A stretch of 64,000 bases of DNA from Sipunculus nudus. Taxonomy: Eukaryota; Annelida; Sipuncula; Golfingiida; Sipunculidae. The translations under genes and the position numbers were made by a program. Of this stretch, positions 47,131 to 59,668 are shown piece after piece. Under the pieces are notes generated by a model that did not search any database, was not told the DNA's origin, and saw only the letters and a program-made list of their open reading frames with translations. The stretch lies in the NCBI GenBank assembly GCA_026874595.1, contig CM049314.1, forward strand, positions 10,596,729 to 10,660,728. Reading direction: 5' to 3'. Each line of letters opens with the position of its first letter. Positions within the stretch are counted from its first letter, which is position 1.

Positions 47131-48948
47131 GTAAGTTTTTATGGGAATTAGACTCTGAAGAATGTTTAGAGTTACAGATCAGAGATAAAGAAGACATTGT
47201 GATTATTATTTAGTTCTCAGAAGGTAAACTTGTAATCTATTATTAAAATGGCAGTCAAAAAATTAAATAAATTATTAGTCTGAGAAATGAAAAACAGAAA
47301 TAATGTAATTATACAGGCTACTAAAGTGTGCAAAGAAATAAATGTGACAAGAGAGCTACACAAATGTTTTAAGGGAAAGATCTTCTGTAATCAACAAAGC
47401 TTAGATAGCTAGACATAGTCTCAAAGGCATGTCTGCTCTGAAATAGAACTTAACAATTAAGAGATGAAGGTATTCCGTAGTCAACAAGTAACTCTGTCAA
47501 CCTGATGCTTTGAGCTTTGTGTGTCATGTGTCCATGACAATGTTATGTCTCCATGACAATGTTACTTTGTATTGACACATTTGCTTGGAAGATATTTGAG
47601 AAAGGTGTCCTTTAAGACATTATTATCTTGGTGATAATACTGCAGACCTTTAGAAGTTTGATATACAGGTAACAGTAATAGAAATATACTTCAAAGGTAA
47701 ATACACCCAGTTTAAACCGGGACAAAGCTGCCAGGGAAGATGGTAAAATTTCAGTGGAGCCTTAGAGATTTGCCTTATTGTCTGATTAACAGAATGTTGC
47801 AGGGATTCTGATTGGCACCGTATGCATAACATGGGTTGATTAACTATATAGGATTATCTTCATAAATTAATAGACATTGGAAGGTTCATATGAAGTTCTT
47901 AAACTGATGGAAAAAGATTAAATTGGAAAATTATGAAAAAGTATAAAACAGGAAAATATATATAAAAAATAAAATCTTGAAAATTTATGAATAGACTACA
48001 CTAAATTTAAAAAAAAGGTCTCAATCCTTGAAAAAAATTCAGAGACCTTTTATAATTGTAAAATTTTCCTTTTTGTACAGTTTGAAAGTATTTTGAAACA
48101 CTATCTGGGTGTCTAGTGTACATAGAAATATGTGACAATGAAGTAAGGACTGTCTCTGCAGGACTGCTCAAATATCTAACATACCTTTTCTAAAGATGGA
48201 GCTGGGGGATTTGTAGAGAAAAAAAGGTATCCTGAATGGGTCCTAAAATGTATGGTAAAAACATTAAGTCTATGCTAACATTTACGAGAGTAAAAAGCAG
48301 TGGTTCTTGAAATCTTTGTCAAAATAAAGGTGTATTTATTGGAATGATTGTAGTCACTACTTGGTCCCCATTTGTTGTATAAATACCCAGCACAGTCAGT
48401 GGTCTGTACTTAACCATGGGCTAGATGCCTGGAAAATCTTCTTTCCAGTTGCCTAACCACTTGCCTTTGATGTTTTAGACATTTTTCATTTGATCCAAAG
48501 ATGAATATTCTGTTACCTATAATAATGTTAAAATCTCAAAATTACATAAACTAAAATGTTCCTTGTCTGTAAAATTATCACAGTGAAAAATATGGTAAAT
48601 GCAAAGTTGATCAAACACATAAAATCTTGTTTTGTGTTGATAAAATGATGTAACCTTTTTGAATTTTTCTGGTAAAAATCACAATTTTGGTTATTTTAAC
48701 ACTTTTGATTGACCTGTTGATTAGTTGGATAGCATTATTTAGTGGATCAGAATGTGGAAAGAGTGAGCTTTCTCTTGTTAATTCTCATCTCTTATTGATC
48801 TCCTACAGATCACTCCTGTTCTTAAGTTTTTCTGCTTGTTTTAAAGTTGTGGCCTTAGCCTGAAGGGGACACAGTCTGTTACTGAATGATTATGATGGTA
48901 ACCATATGACAAATAGTGATACAGCAAACATGAAACATAAAAAAAAAT
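47131..48948. other. Unique AT-rich DNA
   Basis: No repeat or domain recognised. The minus frame 47650-47832 is unremarkable. Confidence 0.4.
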
Positions 48949-51900
48949 CAGTGTCTTCTTCATCTATAAGCGGTAGAGAGCCCTATCTCAGTGTCTTCTT
49001 CATCTATAACCAGTAGGCAGCACTATCTCAGTCTTCTTCATCTATAACTAGTAGTCACTATCTCAGAGTCTTCTTATCTTTAACCCAGTATGCAGCACTA
49101 TCTCAGAGTTTCTTCATCTATAACCAGTCGGCAGCACTATCTCAGCGTCTTCTTTATCTATAACCAGTAGTCACTATCTCAGAGTCCTCTTCATCTATAA
49201 CCACATCTATAACCAGTAGTCACTATCTCAGAGTCTTCTTATCTATAACCAGTATGCAGCACTATCTCAGTGTCTTCTTTATGTATAACCAGTAGGCAGC
49301 ACTATCTCAGTGTCTTCTTCATCTCAAACCAGTAGTCACTATCTCAGAGTCTTCTTCAAGTATAACAAGTAGGCAGCACTATCTCAGAGTCTTCTTCAAG
49401 TATAACAAGTAGGCAGCACTATCTCAGTGTCTTCTCCATCTACAACCAGTAGGCAGCACTATCTCAGAGTCTTCTTCATCATCTATAACCAGTAGGCAGC
49501 ACTATCTCAGAGTCTTCTTCAAGTATAACAAGTAGGCAGCACTATCTTAGCGTCTTCTTCATCTATAACCAGTCGGCTGCACTATCTCAGCGTCTTCTTC
49601 ATCTATAACCAGTAGACAGCACTATCTCAGTGTCTTCTTTATCTATAACCAGTATGCAGCATATCTGAGTGTCTTCTTCATCTCAAACCAGTAGTCACTA
49701 TCTCAGAGTCTTGTTCAAGTACCACAAGTAGGCAGCACTATCTCAGTGTCTTCTCCATCTATAACCAGTAGAAAGCACTATCTCAGAGTCTCTTCATCTA
49801 TAACCAGTAGACAGCACTATCTCAGTGTTTTCTTCATCTATAACCAGTAGACTGCACTGTCTCAGTGTCTTCTTTATGTATAACCAGTAGGCAGCACTAT
49901 CTCAGTCTTCTCATCTATAACCAGTAGACAGCACTCTCTCATTGTCTTCTTCATTTATAACCAGTTGACAGCACTTTCTCATTGTCTTCTTCATGTATAA
50001 CCAGTAGACAGCACTTTCTCATTGTCTTCTTCATGTATAACCAGTAGACAGCATTATCTCAGTGTGTCTTCATCTATAACCAGTGGACAGACCTATCTCA
50101 GTGTTTTCTTCATCTATAACCAGTAGACTGCACTATCTCAGTGTCTTCTTTATGTATAACCAGTAGGCAGCACTATCTCAGTCTTCTCATCTATAACCAG
50201 TAGACAACACTTTCTCATTGTCTTCTTCATGTATAACCAGTAGACAGCATTATCTCAGTGTGTCTTCATCTATAACCAGTAGACTGCACTATCTCAGTGT
50301 CTTCTTTATGTATAACCAGTAGGCAGCACTATCTCAGTCTTCTCATCAATAACCAGTAGACAGCACTTTCTCATTGTCTTCTTCATGTATAACCAGTAGA
50401 CAGCACTTTCTCATTGTCTTCTTCATGTATAACCAGTAGACAGCACTTTCTTAATGTCTTCTTCATGTATAACCAGTAGACAGCACTTTCTCAATGTCTT
50501 CTTCATGTATAACCAGTAGACAGCACTTTCTCATTGTCTTCTTCATGTATAACCAGTAGACAGCACTTTCTCATTGTCTTCTTCATGTATAACCAGTAGA
50601 CAGCATTATCTCAGTGTGTCTTCATCTATAACCAGTGGACAGACCTCTCTCAGTGTTTTCTTCATCTATAACCAGTAGACTGCACTATCTCAGTGTCTTC
50701 ATTATGTATAACCAGTAGGCAGCACTATCTCAGTCTTCTCATCAATAACCAGTAGACAGCACTTTCTCATTGTCTTCTTCATGTATAACCAGTAGACAGC
50801 ACTTTCTCATTGTCTTCTTCATGTATAACCAGTAGACAGCACTTTCTCATTGTCTTCTTCATGTATAACCAGTAGCCAGCACTTTCTCATTGTCTTCTTC
50901 ATGTATAACCAGTAGACAGCACTTTCTCAATGTCTTCTTCATGTATAACCAGTAGACAGCACTTTCTCATTGTCTTCTTCATGTATAACCAGTAGACAGC
51001 ATTATCTCAGTGTGTCTTCATCTATAACCAGTGGACAGACCTATCTCAGTGTTTTCTTCATCTATAACCAGTAGACTGCACTATCTCAGTGTCTTCTTTA
51101 TGTATAACCAGTAGGCAGCACTATCTCAGTCTTCTCATCTATAACCAGTAGACAGCACTTTCTCATTGTCTTCTTCATGTATAACCAGTAGACAGCATTA
51201 TCTCAGTGTGTCTTCATCTATAACCAGTAGACTGCACTCTCTCAGTGTCTTCTTTATGTATAACCAGTAGGCAGCACTATCTCAGTCTTCTCATCAATAA
51301 CCAGTAGACAGCACTTTCTCATTGTCTTCTTCATGTATAACCAGTAGACAGCACTTTCTCATTGTCTTCTTCATGTATAACCAGTAGACAGCACTTTCTT
51401 AATGTCTTCTTCATGTATAACCAGTAGACAGCACTTTCTTAATGTCTTCTTCATGTATAACCAGTAGACAGCACTTTCTCATTGTCTTCTTCATGTATAA
51501 CCAGTAGACAGCACTTTCTCATTGTCTTCTTCATGTATAGCCAGTAGACAGCACTTTCTTAATGTCTTCTTCATGTATAACCAGTAGACAGCACTTTCTC
51601 ATTGTCTTCTTCATGTATAACCAGTAGACAGCACTTTCTCATTGTCTTCTTCATGTATAACCAGTAGACAGCACTTTCTCAATGTCTTCTTCATGTATAA
51701 CCAGTAGACAGCATTATCTCAGTGTGTCTTCATCTATAACCAGTGAACAGACATCTCTCAGTGTTTTCTTCATCTATAACCAGTAGACTGCACTATCTCA
51801 GTGTCTTCATTATGTATAACCAGTAGGCAGCACTATCTCAGTCTTCTCATCAATAACCAGTAGACAGCACTTTCTCATTGTCTTCTTCATGTATAACCAG

Positions 51901-53026
51901 TAGACAGCACTTTCTCATTGTCTTCTTCATGTATAACCAGTAGACAGCACTTTCTTAATGTCTTCTTCATGTATAACCAGTAGACAGCACTTTCTCATTG
52001 TCTTCTTCATGTATAACCAGTAGACAGCACTTTCTCATTGTCTTCTTCATGTATAACCAGTAGACAGCACTTTCTCATTGTCTTCTTCATGTATAACCAG
52101 TAGACAGCATTATCTCAGTGTGTCTTCATCTATAACCAGTGGACAGACCTCTCTCAGTGTTTTCTTCATCTATAACCAGTAGACTGCACTATCTCAGTGT
52201 CTTCATTATGTATAACCAGTACACAGCACTTTCTCATTGTCTTCTTCATGTATAACCAGTAGACAGCACTTTCTCATTGTCTTCTTCATGTATAACCAGT
52301 AGACAGCACTTTCTCAATGTCTTCTTCATGTATAACCAGTAGACAGCACTTTCTCAATGTCTTCTTCATGTATAACCAGTAGACAGCACTTTCTCATTGT
52401 CTTCATGTATAACCAGTAGACAGCACTTTCTCATTGTCTTCTTCATGTATAACCAGTAGACAGCACTTTCTCAATGTCTTCTTCATCTATAACCAGTAGA
52501 CAGCACTTTCTTATTGTCTTCTTCATGTATAACCAGTAGACAGCACTTTCTCAATGTCTTCTTCATGTATAACCAGTAGACAGCATTATCTCAGTGTGTC
52601 TTCATCTATAACAAGTAGACAGCACTTTCTCATTGTCTTCATGTATAACCAGTAGACAGCACTTTCTCATTGTCTTCTTCATGTATAACCAGTAGACAGC
52701 ACTTTCTCAATGTCTTCTTCATGTATAACCAGTAGACAGCACTTTCTCATTGTCTTCTTCATGTATAACCAGTAGACAGCACTTTCTCAATGTCTTCTTC
52801 ATGTATAACCAGTAGACAGCACTTTCTCATTGTCTTCTTCATGTATAACCAGTAGACAGCATTATCTCAGTGTGTCTTCATCTATAACCAGTGGACAGAC
52901 CTATCTCAGAGTCTTCTTCATCTATAACCTGTAGACAGCACTTTCTCATTGTCTTCTTTATGTATAACCAATAGACGGCACTATCTCAGTGTCTTCTTCA
53001 TCTATAAGCAGTAGACAGCACTATCT
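48949..53026. repeat. 40-bp minisatellite, about 100 units
   Basis: The consensus unit reads tcttcttcatgtataaccag, then tagacagcactttctcattg. The left part (48949-49900) is heterogeneous in length and sequence. The centre and right parts are almost uniform and show higher-order blocks, marked by a 'gtggacagacc' variant at about 50084, 50634, 51033, 51743 (gtgaacagacatc), 52139 and 52892. Spacings near 400, 550, 710 and 750 bp fit block duplication in multiples of the unit. No long open frame is maintained. Confidence 0.97.
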
Positions 53027-53539
53027 GTAGACTGTAGCTGTGCTTCCATGTGTGTATATACACATGAATTGTAGTTGTGTTGTACAGTGGATCTAGCAGG
53101 TCTTCCTCAAAAAGTTGGTGGAATTAATGATGTCATTTTACCCTGAATCCCTGAGTTCACACAGCCCCGATGTGTAAAAATTGTTCCTGTTGTGCTTTCT
53201 ATGTATATATACGCACAAACAAATATACAATGACTTACACATGGAAACACAAAAGTTACAAAATTATGTTAGTTATTCTTCACACATTTATGTATATACA
53301 CACACATGTAAACACAGTTTTAATATGAAAAAGAGACTGATAACTTTAATACTTTATTTGCCAGGTATAATATGTATTGAGGTTCTGATCGATTGAAGTA
53401 TACTGATCAAGATTTTAAGAGCATATAAAAAAAAAAATTACTTATGTAATGTAATATACTCTTTCAGTATAATTCTGTTTCCATATAATTCTGATTGTTG
53501 TTTTTATAAAATAAAAATGATCATAAATGTACCTATAGA
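53027..53539. other. Unique AT-rich spacer
   Basis: The frame 53181-53396 and the short 'tatatacacaca' tracts are low-complexity. Nothing else was recognised. Confidence 0.4.
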
Positions 53540-54060
53540 CACACCGTTTGAACTTTTTTTGGTGTCGGCAGTCTTGATTCAATGAATTATGCATCTGCTC
53601 CGGTTTTTAGCCCCACTTGCTGTTTTTTGGCACTACCAATTCTCAAGGGTCAAATTAGGTTAGAATTCCCAGGTTAATCATAGCGTGAACACTGTTCTTG
53701 TTGCCACTTGGGTGTGTTCTCGTCAGAACAACTCTGGCCTCTGGAGTTGCATCAAGCAAGAACGTAGGGGTTAATCATTCTCAATGATGCATACCACTCC
53801 TGCACAATGTGCAGATTTCATGAATCATTTAAAATCTATTTTTCAAAATAAATGATGTAACTGGTTGGTATCAAATAATGATTAACAGTCAGCTTGCATG
53901 GCTACCAAGGTTGTCCAGATTGGATATACTGGGTGCCATGTCGCTCTTAAATTATTGCTGAGATTTGCGGTGCTGAATGTTAATCATCCTCAGCACTTAG
54001 GGTAAAGTATTTTAAGTTTATTGTGATAAATGTTTTCTGCAGGTTCTCAAATTAACCAAG
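53540..54060. promoter_or_regulatory. Candidate enhancer with four GTTAATCAT motifs
   Basis: Complex unique sequence between two minisatellites. GTTAATCAT occurs at 53673-53681, 53770-53778 and 53979-53987 on the plus strand, and as ATGATTAAC at 53878-53886. The copies lie about 100 bp apart. GTTAAT is an HNF1-type half site and TGATTAA is PBX/HOX-like (family knowledge). An octamer-like ATGAATTATGCAT is also present (53583-53595). All frames are interrupted. A regulatory role is an inference. Confidence 0.4.
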
Positions 54061-54228
54061 AACTGTTGACATATGGTATATCATCCCAATGAAACATACA
54101 TTGTAATTTAGTTGCCTTCAAGCACATGTTCAACTCTTTAACCAGTTTTTCCAAGACCTGGACCCTGTCTATCTTGTATACCTGTGGCATTTATAAAAGT
54201 TAACCATGCATAATTAACACTGTGTAGT

Positions 54229-54290
54229 TTTCAGCTGTGCTGACTTTCAGTCATGCTAAGCTATAGCGATGGGTCTGTCCATCATCTGAT
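54229..54290 (+). mobile_element. Decayed family-1 5' terminus
   Basis: 'ttttcagctgtgctgacttt', 'cagtcatgctaagctatagc' and 'gatgggtctgtcc' align in order with the family-1 hairpin and GTCC segment of elements E and H. It lies about 75 bp left of the 23-bp array. No matching 3' terminus was found right of the array. Confidence 0.5.
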
Positions 54291-54361
54291 CTTCACATGT
54301 GCAGACCAAGAATAGTTTTACACAACCTTAAGTTAGTACAACATTTGTAACTTGTACACAC

Positions 54362-55988
54362 TCAGTAGTGTTAGTAACTTTTACACAGTAGTGTTAGTAA
54401 CTTTTATACAGTAGTGTTAGTAGTGTTAGGTAATTTTACAAGTAGTGTTCATAACCTTTATACAGTAGTGTTAGTAACATTTACACAGTAGTGTTAGTAA
54501 CATTTACACAGTAGTGTTAGTAAATTTTACACAGTAGTGTTAGTAACATTTACGCAGTAGTGTTAGTAACTTTTACACAGTAGTGTTTGTAACTTTTACA
54601 CAGTAGTGTTAGTAACTTTTATACAGTAGTGTTAGTAGTGTTAGGTAATTTTACAAGTAGTGTTAGGAACTTTTACACAGTAGTGTTCATAACCTTTATA
54701 CAGTAGTGTTAGTAACATTTACACAGTAGTGTTAGTAACATTTACACAGTAGTGTTAGTAAATTTTACACAGTAGTGTTAGTAACATTTACGCAGTAGTG
54801 TTAGTAACTTTTACACAGTAGTGTTTGTAACTTTTACACAGTAGTGTTAGTAACTTTTATACAGTAGTGTTAGTAGTGTTAGGTAATTTTACAAGTAGTG
54901 TTAGGAACTTTTACACAGTAGTGTTCATAACCTTTATACAGTAGTGTTAGTAACATTTACACAGTAGTGTTAGTACCATTAACACAGTAGTGTTAGTAAA
55001 TTTTACACAGTAGTGTTAGTAACATTTAGGCAGTAGTGTTAGTAACTTTTACACAGTAGTGTTTGTAACTTTTACGCAGAAGTGTTAGTAACTTAAATTA
55101 GACAGTAGTGTTAGTAACTTTCACACAGTAGTGTTCATAACCTTTATACAGTAGTGTTAGTAACATTTACACAGTAGTGTTAGTAACATTTACACAGTAG
55201 TGTTAGTAAATTTTACACAGTAGTGTTAGTAACATTTAGGCAGTAGTGTTAGTAACTTTTACACAGTAGTGTTTGTAACTTTTACGCAGTAGTGTTAGTA
55301 ACTTAAATTAGACAGTAGTGTTAGTAACTTTCACACAGTAGTGTTCATAACCTTTATACAGTAGTGTTAGTAAATTTTACACAGTAGTGTTAGTAACATT
55401 TACGCAGTAGTGTTAGTAACTTTTACACAGTAGTGTTTGTAACTTTTACACAGTAGTGTTAGTAACTTTTATACAGTAGTGTTAGTAGTGTTAGGTTATT
55501 TTACAAGTAGTGTTAGGAACTTTTACACAGTAGTGTTCATAACCTTTATACAGTAGTGTTAGTAACATTTACACAGTAGTGTTAGTACCATTTACACAGT
55601 AGTGTTAGTAAATTTTACACAGTAGTGTTAGTAACATTTAGGCAGTAGTGTTAGTAACTTTTACACAGTAGTGTTTGTAACTTTTACGCAGTAGTGTTAG
55701 TAACTTAAATTAGACAGTAGTGTTAGTAACTTTCACACAGTAGTGTGAGTAACTATTACACAGTAGTCTTAGTAACATTTACACAGTAGTGTTAGTAACA
55801 TTTACACAGTAGTGTTAGTAAATTTTACACAGTAGTGTTGGTTTCTTTTACGCAGTAGTGTTAGTAACCTTAAAACAGTAGTGTTAGTAACTTTTACACA
55901 GTAGTGTGAGTAAAATTTACACAGTAGTGTAACTTTTACACAGTTGTGTTTGTAACTTTTACACAGTAGTGTTAGTAACTTTTACACA
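54362..55988. repeat. 23-bp minisatellite, about 70 units
   Basis: The unit is ACAGTAGTGTTAGTAACTTT plus TAC, with aacattt, aacctttata, gtttgtaac and aacttaaattag variants. Variant strings recur in the same order at intervals of about 215-240 bp (for example gttagtagtgttaggtaatt at 54417, 54631, 54868 and 55485), showing higher-order amplification. Given the terminus relic at 54229, it may be the expanded centre of an old element. Confidence 0.95.
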
Positions 55989-57779
55989 AACTCCAGTTGT
56001 ACTCTTAGAATAAAGTACACCTTGCCAATACATCAGGAACTAAATGCTTATAATACATCAATATTTAACAGTTAACTAAACAATTAGTTTAGTTAAAAAC
56101 CCTTGAAATACCTAAAACTAATATTTGAGAGCATTATTAAGCATTAATAAAAGGACAGTTTGGGGGATGAATTTCAGGGTAAAAAAGATTCCATAATGTG
56201 TTTCTTAACATGTGAGCCCCACAGGAGATAAAACTAGCAGGTGGACAAGATTGTTAATTATTGAAAAGTTTGTGCATAAATAGCATACTCAGCAGCAAGA
56301 AATACAGACTGAACATGCAATTCACCTTCACCATGACAACCAGGATGATAGTGATATCAGCTTTGTCAGTGGCGGAGGAACACATGCCGTTATATTTGTG
56401 TGCCACATTGACATCGTTTGGTGACACCTAAAGGCTCCTTTGGCCCCATTAGCGAGATAAGTTTTTGTGCCTTCCGTCAGCAGATGGACATTGGTTAGTG
56501 ACAGGGACAAGTCTGCATTTGGAGAGGGCACAGTGATGGCTTCGTAATGATGCTACTATGAACATGCAGTTAAAATTTTTTCCACTGATTTTATTTCTGG
56601 GGATGTTAAAAAATGATTTTTTATACCAATTATTTCTCAGTCTCACACTCCATGTCTCACTAGTTTAGGTTTTCCAAGAGTTTGCTTAGGCTGTTAAAAT
56701 GTAATTATAAATTACAAATTCAAGGTACTTTTATGATAGGTTTTTTGACACTTTAAACTTAATGAAAATCTGTTTTTTTTTAATTCTTTATTACATTAAA
56801 GGTAGAGTAAAAAAAGCTTACAGAATAGTTTCTGAGCAGACTTTTTTGATACCTTGAATTCCTAATTACATCATGATGTATTTGTTTTATTAGTTTTAGG
56901 ACAAATATTTTACACCTTTGCAATTACACCGTGACACTAAATTATTAAAATAAATTACACCAACACAGGTGATTTTATTCACTCTACTGGTATTTAGTAA
57001 ATTAGAGAAATACTTGTGTGAAATATGTTACTTTATATACTTAATCAGAATTCAACTAGTAGTTACTGCATCATTGCAGATTAAGATTAAAAATTTAGTC
57101 AAATTGAATTTTCTTCTTTATATAAAGAATTAAAGGTGGCCTTACTAGTCTTCTGTAAAAGACAAAGCTATTCAAGATCTTTAGTCAACCTGATTTTAGC
57201 ACCAAGCCATGAAGCCTTTCCTGTGATATTTAAAATTTTATGAGATTTTCATAAACTCTCTTAGTAAAGGCCATCTCTCCACTTACAATAGACTTCATCC
57301 TCTGACCTATTTAGAAACACATATGTCAAGTTTGAAGAAGATCTGTGAAATATTTTTTTTTAGTTATCTCACTCACAACTCACTAACAAGGATTCTTTGA
57401 GGTGGCTTGAGCATGCTCAAACCAGGGTATCCCCAACATTCATTCTGGGGATACAGTCGTACATACAGTGAGAAATATCAGTTACCCAGCTAAATTGAAA
57501 TTTTATATTTCTGCAGCTATAAATAATATGCTTTTTGTGAAGAATATACAATATAGAGTCAAATTGAAATTTCATCTTTTTGCAAGTACATATAACCAGT
57601 TCTGATGATGACTGCATGTTAAAATTGCCTGCGGGAGTTGCTGGTATCAGTAATAAATGTTTTCCTCAGAATTTTTTCAAACAGTAAATTGGTACATTTA
57701 TACGAGCCACATGAGGTGAGAAGTTTTCATATGAATTAAATCATTGAACAGAATGGCAAAAAAGATAAATAAATAAGAA
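55989..57779. other. Unique AT-rich DNA
   Basis: No repeat array. Two minus frames (56328-56646) overlap in different frames and show no domain. Nothing was recognised. Confidence 0.4.
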
Positions 57780-58100
57780 GCCCTCCCGCAGATGACAATA
57801 TCAGTGTGACCTGGATGAGTCCAGGAACCGGTATTCTATTACTTTAAAACTAGATGAGGCTTCCCATAGGTATGTCGTGACCAGAAGAAAAAACAATTAT
57901 ACATGTGTTACACATGTAGGAAGCAGTTGTGTAATCAGAAAAATGGGAAAACGTGCTCCCGATGGAACTTGCAAATAGAGTGTCTAGACAAGGCAACTCT
58001 GGTCAAATGAATGGAGCTACCGAGCCGCAACCTGTCTCTGACATCAGCCACCAGTAGTTACCATCTGAACACGGTCCTACCAGCTTCTCCTTATGCATGC
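57780..58100. promoter_or_regulatory. Unique complex block, candidate regulatory element
   Basis: GC-richer sequence, with a palindromic ACATGTGTTACACATGT (57902-57918) and a GGAACCGG-type site (57826). No open frame, no repeat match. Role inferred from composition only. Confidence 0.25.
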
Positions 58101-58249
58101 AATTGTCTTTCCAGTTGTTAACTTTTACAGATCCATGGAACCTAACAATTCATTGATATTTAAAAATCAAGGCTGCAAATGAAAAAAAAACATTTATCGG
58201 AAAGCTGTTTTTCCTGTGCAGATCAGTGAAATTCATAAACATTTAACGT

Positions 58250-58530
58250 ATTGTTGTATTTGTGGAGCACAGTGAGGTCATGGTTAAGGCACTGCATTTT
58301 TACTGAAAGGTTGTAGGTTTCAGACATGTTCAGACAAACTGATCGGAGACTCCTGATCAAAGTCTTCACCCCAAGGATGTGCCCTCTCCTCCCTACCAAG
58401 GGGTGAATGGACACATGTCAAGGGCAGCAGGCAAATGAAGAACAAACAGCTCCTGTTGATGCTGCTGGAGTTGTATGCTGCCTTGGGCACTCAGAAATGT
58501 GACAGGAATGGATATGCAGAGAAACCAGGA
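58250..58530 (+). mobile_element. tRNA-derived SINE-like element
   Basis: A tRNA-like head, with 'ggagcacagtgaggtcatgg', 'ttaaggcactgcatttttac' and 'tgaaaggttgtaggtttcag' in order, gives a recognisable 5' half and a degraded B box (GGTTTCAGACA). The body 'ccaaggggtgaatggaca' and 'gctgccttgggcactcag' is of the sort seen in metazoan SINE cores (recalled, not searched). It ends without a clear tail. Copy is decayed. Confidence 0.5.
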
Positions 58531-59668
58531 AGGCAAAATGTAAAGTCAGATGAGACTGATATTGTTTGTGATATCAGATTATATACCCAACCATCACATT
58601 ATAATACCTAACAACAATTAGTGATTGTTAGTTTTTCATTTTCTATAGTTTAGAGATTGTTTTTTCATTACAGATGTGTAGTTAATCACTTGTTTGATTG
58701 ACAATTCTGTAGTTTTACGACACTGTCAGCCATGCCGTCTGTGGTCCCGTGATAGCAACTGACCAGCCAGTATTGATCATTAGAGGTATACCTGTCTGTG
58801 GCAGGTGCTTGTTCTATAAATAAAAATCACTAACGATACAGGACCGACTTCAAATATAGATAACAGATGAGGTAACACTGAATTACGATAAATTACTAAC
58901 TTTGCAAAAAAAAAAAAAAAAAATACAGTGTAGACATCACTCTAAAAATAAGGTATTTAGGTACCTGAATAGGAGTTTCGCATGCTATTAGGACAGTTGT
59001 GTTTGGCATCAAATATATAAGGTTAAGTACAAGCCTCTTTGATGTCATGGTTGGATAAAAATGTCTGGCACCTGAACGTGTGATATCTCATTTAGATTAA
59101 TGATAATCCATGGTTCCTTCATGTTAATGGATGAAAGTTCTGGTTTATCATGGATAATCATGCAAGTATCTTCATTACAAAGTATGACTGTTTGATTATT
59201 CCTAAAAAAGAAATCCTGAGAATTACTCTTGTATTTGTGTTAATGACGTATGATTTTTGGGTTGTTCCTAAAAAGTACCTCTATTTTTTACAAAGTCTTG
59301 ATGACAAATGATCACTTCCCGATTGGTCATTTAAAGTAACTAAAGTGTTCATAATTTCATATCAAACAAGTACCATCATGCTCATTCAGAAGTCAGCACC
59401 ACCTACAGCACCAGAAAAAATATGATAAAAATCAAATGATACATAGATAACAGTTTGATTGATCAGCATTGATTGTTTCTCCTGGATGAGTCTGGCTCTC
59501 CAGGAGTGGCTGGCCTGGTGTAGTACCTGGGATAATGGGGCTCCTGGCAATGATGCAGCTCATGTCACAGACAGGAATGTACATTATATAACCACAATAA
59601 GAACAGGTCTTTTAATGATATATGTACAACAAACTGGAGGTAGATGTAACAGTCTGCACTGATTCCTT
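58531..59668. other. Unique AT-rich DNA
   Basis: A 17-A run lies at 58906-58922. 58710-58800 is slightly more complex. The frame 59459-59662 shows no domain. Confidence 0.4.

Noticed and set aside
48949-53026. CRISPR-like or coding tandem repeat
   Set aside because: Units of 40 bp vary in length by non-multiples of three and leave no open frame; there are no spacers.
58906-58922. A-run as a retroposon tail
   Set aside because: No recognisable retroposed sequence upstream and no target duplication seen.
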